Source: Candidatus Sulfotelmatobacter sp. (GTDB taxonomy: Bacteria; Acidobacteriota; Terriglobia; Terriglobales; Acidobacteriaceae). Taken from it: a stretch of 8,834 nucleotides of DNA. The first letter of the stretch is position 1, and each line of letters opens with the position of its first letter. Below the pieces are notes generated by a model. That model was not told the DNA's origin and did no database searches. It saw only the letters and a list, made by a program, of their open reading frames with translations. Where the stretch lies: contig JASIEN010000043.1 in NCBI GenBank assembly GCA_030045935.1, positions 1 to 8,834 on the forward strand, in the 5' to 3' direction. The position numbers were made by a program, and so were the translations under genes. Below are positions 5,790 through 8,834 of this stretch, piece by piece.

Positions 5790-6836
5790 GTGTTGTGGTT
5801 CAGGAAACAGCCGCGGGAGAAGCCGCCAATCGAGCCCAAAGCTCCCTCCACCGCAGAACTTGCCAGATTCTACGCTCAATTGTCGGAGCAGGCTGAGATT
5901 GAATCGGTCGAGAAGACCCTGCAGGGCGCCCAAGCAAACGGGAAGATCTTTTTGACTGCGCGCTCGAAAACCGGCGAGATTGCAGGCATCCTTCGAGCAT
6001 GGAGAGATAACACAGATGCAAAGGCTGAGGCGGCCGCGCGAGTGGGAATCGTGTACGAAATCGCCGTCAGCACCGATCGCCGTGGCCAGGGCGACGGCAG
6101 GGCATTGCTTGAAGATCTGCGCGAGCGATACCGGGGCGAGCACATAGTCTGGATGGGCAACCCATCCAGAGTTGCCGCAAACGTCGACCGCGATCTCAGC
6201 CTGATCCGCAACCTGTACGGCATCGCCTTGATTTTTGGTTTTCAAAAGGTCGTCGAATCGGGCTACCTTCAGGTAACCCGGGATCCGGGCGCCGCCCCGG
6301 TATCGGCCGGTGAAAAAGCGCTTCTGCTGGCCTTAGCGTTGGTCATCACGGGGGCCGGCATTAGATTCTTTTGGGCGGTCGGCAATATCAAGCGGTGCGT
6401 TCTCGAAAGAATCCTGAAATTGGATCCGCCCCGAAGATGGGTCCTGGTGGTCATTCATTTCCCTATTTTGTTTCTTCATGCCGTGTTGTTCTTTTTCCTC
6501 TGCCGCTATTTCCAAGACATGTGCATGCGCGGGATACGGGACTCGTACGCTCGCGGATATATCGTGGTTTACATAATTCTTTTGTTGCTCAATGTACTGT
6601 GGCTTCGATTCCTTATGTACAAACGCACCGATAAAGGCCCCGAATGGGTTTGGATCAGAAACAACGGGGTGTTCGCGGTCGCAGGAATTGTTGCTCTGAT
6701 CATTTTTGACTGCCACGCTCTCAGCACGGAGCGACAACTGTCGATCGCCTCCGGGCTATTTCTACTCAATAGCATCGTCGACTTTATAAAGACACGGGGC
6801 GCCTACATCCTCCGAGATGCCTTCGGCGGCGGGTAG
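5790..6836 (+). CDS. GNAT acetyltransferase-like domain fused to a five-helix membrane domain
   Basis: A 348-residue protein read from GTG 5790, preceded by GGAGG with 8-base spacing; the frame stays open upstream to 5493, but that part is antisense to the hydrolase. Residues 22-165 look like a GNAT N-acetyltransferase: a helix AELARFYAQLSEQAEIESVEKTLQ, strands KIFLTARS and EIAGILRAW, then VYEIAVSTDRRGQGDGRALLEDL at 88-110. The latter holds the acetyl-CoA loop RGQGDG (98-103) of the R/Q-x-x-G-x-G/A type. YGIALIFGFQKVVESGY (143-159) fits the last strands. Residues 177-335 carry five hydrophobic segments at about 177-198, 217-240, 257-277, 292-310 and 316-335. A cytoplasmic, membrane-anchored acetyltransferase is the simplest reading; the acceptor is unknown. 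I recognise no named family for the membrane half. The gene is followed by the rpsP promoter and is probably a separate unit. Confidence 0.7.
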   Translation: MLWFRKQPREKPPIEPKAPSTAELARFYAQLSEQAEIESVEKTLQGAQANGKIFLTARSKTGEIAGILRAWRDNTDAKAEAAARVGIVYEIAVSTDRRGQGDGRALLEDLRERYRGEHIVWMGNPSRVAANVDRDLSLIRNLYGIALIFGFQKVVESGYLQVTRDPGAAPVSAGEKALLLALALVITGAGIRFFWAVGNIKRCVLERILKLDPPRRWVLVVIHFPILFLHAVLFFFLCRYFQDMCMRGIRDSYARGYIVVYIILLLLNVLWLRFLMYKRTDKGPEWVWIRNNGVFAVAGIVALIIFDCHALSTERQLSIASGLFLLNSIVDFIKTRGAYILRDAFGGG

Positions 6837-6866
6837 TCGGGGTAACCGAACCTCAGTATGCCGCTA

Positions 6867-6895
6867 TTGCGATTCCCGCTAACCTCCGGCATAAT
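6867..6895 (+). promoter_or_regulatory. Sigma-70-like promoter of the rpsP operon
   Basis: TTGCGA at 6867-6872 (4 of 6 to TTGACA) and CATAAT at 6890-6895 (5 of 6 to TATAAT) are separated by exactly 17 bases. Transcription would start near 6902, giving a leader of about 45 bases before GTG 6947. It is the only good pair in the 110-bp gap upstream of rpsP. Confidence 0.55.
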
Positions 6896-6915
6896 AAGTG
6901 TTTGTCTTGATCTCG

Positions 6916-6929
6916 CCGGACTCTTCCGG
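6916..6929 (+). promoter_or_regulatory. Leader hairpin before the rpsP ribosome site
   Basis: CCGGA pairs with TCCGG around a CTCT loop, ending four bases before the ribosome site AAGGA at 6934-6938. It is a short, stable-looking leader hairpin that could set translation of rpsP. Its role is inferred only from position. Confidence 0.3.
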
Positions 6930-6946
6930 AAACAAGGACTTAGCTT

Positions 6947-7204
6947 GTGTTAATGATTCGACTGGCGCGCACAGGTGCGCGCAAACAACCGCATTACAGA
7001 ATTGTGGTCATTGAAAAGGCGCGGGCGCGCAACGGGCGTCCGGTGGAGGTGGTCGGGACGTACAATCCCCGCACCAATCCCGCCAGCATTGAACTGAAGC
7101 GCGACCGCGTGGACTACTGGGTATCGAAGGGCGCGCAGATGTCGGAGCGGGTGAATAAGCTGTATTCGAAGGCGCCGGCAGCACCAGCGGTTCCGGCGGC
7201 ATAA
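6947..7204 (+). CDS. rpsP: Small ribosomal subunit protein bS16
   Basis: An 85-residue protein with the S16 signature from its first residues: MLMIRLARTGARKQPHYRIVVIEKARARNGRPVEVVGTYNP, followed by LKRDRVDYWVSKGAQMSERV. S16 helps fold the 5' domain of 16S rRNA in 30S assembly. The start is GTG 6947, with AAGGA 8 bases upstream; ATG 6953 would be 14 bases away and would drop the conserved first two residues. The C-terminus is a short Ala/Pro-rich tail (KAPAAPAVPAA), common in this phylum. It is the first gene of the rpsP-khpA-rimM-trmD operon, and the promoter lies just upstream. Confidence 0.97.
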   Translation: MLMIRLARTGARKQPHYRIVVIEKARARNGRPVEVVGTYNPRTNPASIELKRDRVDYWVSKGAQMSERVNKLYSKAPAAPAVPAA

Positions 7205-7223
7205 ACGCGTGGTGACCGCGTTT
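7203..7223 (+). terminator. Hairpin overlapping the rpsP stop codon (possible attenuator)
   Basis: AAACGCG at 7203-7209 and CGCGTTT at 7217-7223 are perfect inverted repeats around a 7-base loop, starting inside the rpsP TAA stop codon. Only three U residues follow, so termination would be weak at best. Its place right after rpsP suggests an attenuator, or an RNA end that stabilises the rpsP message and lets S16 be made in excess of the downstream enzymes. Confidence 0.4.
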
Positions 7224-7263
7224 CCGGACGCTGCCCTCTGGCAAATTATTCTGGCCTAATCCA

Positions 7264-7506
7264 ATGACTGAAAACACGGCAGACCCGCGCGCGCTAATTG
7301 AGCAGATTGCTAAGTGGATTGTGGATGCTCCCGATCAGGTTTTTGTCGAGCATTTCGATGACGACGTGATCGAATTAGAAGTCGCCGAAGATGAGGTCGG
7401 CAAGGTCATCGGACGTCAGGGCCGGACGGTGCGGGCTCTGCGCACGCTGTTGAATGCGGCGGGAGCGCGGGCGCGAAAGCGATACCAGTTGGAAGTGATC
7501 GACTAA
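7264..7506 (+). CDS. khpA: KH-domain RNA-binding protein KhpA
   Basis: An 80-residue single KH-domain protein of the KhpA/YlqC family. It begins with a helix (DPRALIEQIAKWIVDAPDQV) and strand FVEHFDDDVIELEVAEDEVGKVIGRQG. The RNA-binding GxxG loop is GRQG at 50-53, followed by the helix TVRALRTLLNAAGARA and last strand YQLEVID. In other bacteria KhpA pairs with KhpB and binds many small RNAs and mRNAs. It normally sits between rpsP and rimM, as here. No good ribosome site precedes ATG 7264, so it may be translated weakly. It is complete at the usual length of 75-80 residues. Confidence 0.93.
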   Translation: MTENTADPRALIEQIAKWIVDAPDQVFVEHFDDDVIELEVAEDEVGKVIGRQGRTVRALRTLLNAAGARARKRYQLEVID

Positions 7507-7555
7507 GCCTATTCGCGACTCGGAAACAGCTGATGAGTTCATTACGCTGGCGCGC

Positions 7556-8128
7556 GTGGTGAAAACACAGGGCCGGCATGGCGAAGTCGCGAGCGAGGTT
7601 CTGAGCGACGTCCCCGATCGATTCAAGGTTGGGATGAAGTTATGGGCTTTGCCCCGCCAGGAAGGCTCGGCGCGGCTTGAGTTGGAAGTTCAAGACCTTT
7701 GGCCGCACAAGGGACTGCTGGTGATCAAGTTCGCGGGCGTGGATTCGATCACTGAGGCGCAAACTCTGGTCGGGAACGAGTTGCAGGTTCCGCGCGACCA
7801 GCGGGGGCAGTTGGAAGCAGGTTGGGAGTACGTGAGCGATCTGGTCGGCTGCACGATAGTGGATCGCGGGCGAGAGATCGGGCATGTCGAAAATGTTCAG
7901 TTCGGAGCCGGCGAAGCGCCGTTGCTCGTGGTACGCGACGCGAAGGGTGGATTGTTCGAAACGCCGTTTGCCGAGGCATATCTCGAGAGCGTAGACGTGC
8001 CGGGCAAGCTGGTACGCATGAATCTGCCGGAGGGATTGTTGGAAGTAAATGGGCCGCTGACGGCAGAAGAGAAACAGCAGCAGTCCTCCGCAGGGAAAAA
8101 GCGACGGAGAATGGGTAAGACAACTTAG
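7556..8128 (+). CDS. rimM: Ribosome maturation factor RimM (start codon unresolved)
   Basis: RimM binds S19 and helps mature the 3' domain of 16S rRNA. Read from GTG 7556 it is 190 residues: KTQGRHGEVASEVLSDVPDRF and the rest of the N-terminal beta-barrel to about residue 82, a linker, then the PRC-barrel domain (WEYVSDLVGCTIVD at 90-103, through PLLVVRD, FETPFAEAYLESVDV and NLPEGLLEVN), then a Lys/Arg-rich tail. The frame continues upstream as DEFITLARV, the conserved first strand of RimM, and is open to 7499. No ATG, GTG or TTG lies in that stretch; candidates are only ATT 7511, ATT 7541 or CTG 7547. An ATG at 7533 is in another frame and would need one extra base to join. GTG 7556 is thus the nearest canonical start but probably not the true one. 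No good ribosome site is visible for any choice. Confidence 0.85.
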   Translation: MVKTQGRHGEVASEVLSDVPDRFKVGMKLWALPRQEGSARLELEVQDLWPHKGLLVIKFAGVDSITEAQTLVGNELQVPRDQRGQLEAGWEYVSDLVGCTIVDRGREIGHVENVQFGAGEAPLLVVRDAKGGLFETPFAEAYLESVDVPGKLVRMNLPEGLLEVNGPLTAEEKQQQSSAGKKRRRMGKTT

Positions 8129-8137
8129 TTCTCCTGA

Positions 8138-8165
8138 GAACCGAAAACCGGCAACTGGGAACTGG
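8138..8165 (+). repeat. Four tandem 7-bp units between rimM and trmD
   Basis: The units are GAACCGA, AAACCGG, CAACTGG and GAACTGG, all fitting nAACYGR, end to end without a gap. They fill the short space between the rimM stop (8126-8128) and the trmD start (TTG 8168). The last unit overlaps the only ribosome-site-like bases, GGGA 8157-8160. Similar 7-bp tandem arrays in intergenic DNA are something I associate with acidobacterial genomes; that link is from memory and not tested here. Confidence 0.6.
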
Positions 8166-8167
8166 TC

Positions 8168-8834
8168 TTGAAGGCCAACATCGTAACCATTTTTCCGGAC
8201 TTCTTCCGCGGGCCCTTGGATTACGGCATCACGCGCCGGGCACGGGAAATGGGCCTGGCAGAAATCAAGGTTCACGATCTGCGGGAGTTTACCCATGATC
8301 GGCATCGGACAGTGGACGACCGTCCCTTCGGCGGTGGCGAAGGCATGGTGCTCAAGCCCGAACCGCTGTTCGAGTGTCTGGATAAGATGGGCATTGAATC
8401 GCGCGAAGATCGCGTCGCGGGTCGCGTGAAAGAATCGGTAGTGTTGCTCTCAGCGCAAGGGCAACGGTTCACGCAAAGTGTTGCAACTGAATTGGCAGCG
8501 ATGGAGCGGATCGTTTTCGTCTGCGGGCGGTACGAGGGTGTAGACGAACGGGTTGCCGATTATCTCGCCGACCGCGAGCTTTCCATCGGCGATTATGTGC
8601 TGAGCGGCGGAGAGATGGCCGCGGCCGTGGTCATTGAAGCGGTTGTGCGGTTGTTGCCAGGCGCTGTGGGAAACGAAGCGTCGACGCAGCAGGAGTCGTT
8701 TACGGCGGGCGGTTCGAAACAGCCGGGCGGCGCGGATTCGACTTGCGGGTCGAATGGGTTGCTCGATTATCCGCACTACACGCGGCCAGCGGAGTTTCGC
8801 GGAATGGCCGTGCCGCAGGAGTTGCTGACCGGAA
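8168..8834 (+). CDS. trmD: tRNA (guanine37-N1)-methyltransferase TrmD (partial, C-terminus cut by window edge)
   Basis: The first 222 residues are visible. TrmD uses S-adenosylmethionine to make m1G37 next to the anticodon, which prevents +1 frameshifting. TTG 8168 is the natural start (M-KANIVTIFPDFF), with weak GGGA 7 bases upstream; the next frame stop upstream is at 8135. The trefoil-knot fold is shown by VDDRPFGGGEGMVLKPEP (49-66), GRYEGVDER (120-128) and SIGDYVLSGGEM (139-150). The C-terminal part begins with GLLDYPHYTRPAEF (197-210). Arg161 in VVRLLPGAVG matches the catalytic Arg154 of the E. coli enzyme. At the place of its Asp169 stands Glu176 (QQESF), followed by an 18-residue Gly/Ser-rich stretch (179-196) where E. 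coli has two residues. It is the last visible gene of the rpsP operon; rplS usually follows. Confidence 0.95.
   Translation, partial: MKANIVTIFPDFFRGPLDYGITRRAREMGLAEIKVHDLREFTHDRHRTVDDRPFGGGEGMVLKPEPLFECLDKMGIESREDRVAGRVKESVVLLSAQGQRFTQSVATELAAMERIVFVCGRYEGVDERVADYLADRELSIGDYVLSGGEMAAAVVIEAVVRLLPGAVGNEASTQQESFTAGGSKQPGGADSTCGSNGLLDYPHYTRPAEFRGMAVPQELLTG

Noticed and set aside
5721..6245. 174-residue open frame antisense to the GNAT domain
   Set aside because: It has no recognisable domain or ribosome site and mirrors a gene with clear motifs on the other strand.
7640..8305. 221-residue minus-strand open frame over rimM and trmD
   Set aside because: It is a shadow of two conserved housekeeping genes, and its protein has no family pattern.

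Overview
The window looks like a chromosomal stretch from an Acidobacteriota-type bacterium (Terriglobia/Koribacter-like). This is inferred from protein style, the rpsP-KH-rimM-trmD gene order and the many secreted proteins. No rRNA or other firm taxonomic marker is present. The DNA is GC-rich but not extreme, and there is no sign of an insertion sequence, prophage, tRNA or CRISPR array.

The left part (about 1-4470, all minus strand) reads as a phosphate-scavenging block. In transcription order it holds a secreted phosphoesterase of the phospholipase C/acid phosphatase family (4346-2388), a small secreted beta-rich protein of unknown function (2315-1815), an outer-membrane porin-like beta-barrel (1625-390), and a short PstS-like phosphate-binding-domain protein cut by the window edge (380-1). 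Two sites resembling Pho boxes (7-base CTGTCAT-like units at an 11-base period) lie upstream of the phosphoesterase and of the porin pair. The phosphoesterase site has three units and a -10-like TATGTT ten bases downstream. The model is that phosphate starvation switches on release of phosphate from organic esters outside the cytoplasm, passage through the outer membrane, and periplasmic capture.

The middle (4544-6836) holds two divergent genes. One is a secreted beta-lactamase-fold serine hydrolase (minus). The other is an unusual membrane protein joining a GNAT acetyltransferase-like domain to five predicted transmembrane helices (plus). They share a 139-bp intergenic region.

The right part (6867-8834, plus) is the housekeeping rpsP operon: promoter, ribosomal protein S16, a KhpA-type KH RNA-binding protein, the 16S processing factor RimM, and the tRNA m1G37 methyltransferase TrmD, which is cut by the window edge. 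It has several oddities. rimM has no ordinary start codon upstream of its conserved first strand. trmD starts at TTG, just after a 28-bp array of four 7-bp units. TrmD carries an 18-residue stretch where better known homologues have about two residues, beside a Glu at the usual catalytic Asp position.

No intergenic gap exceeds 300 bases. The gaps hold the promoters, hairpins and repeats listed below.
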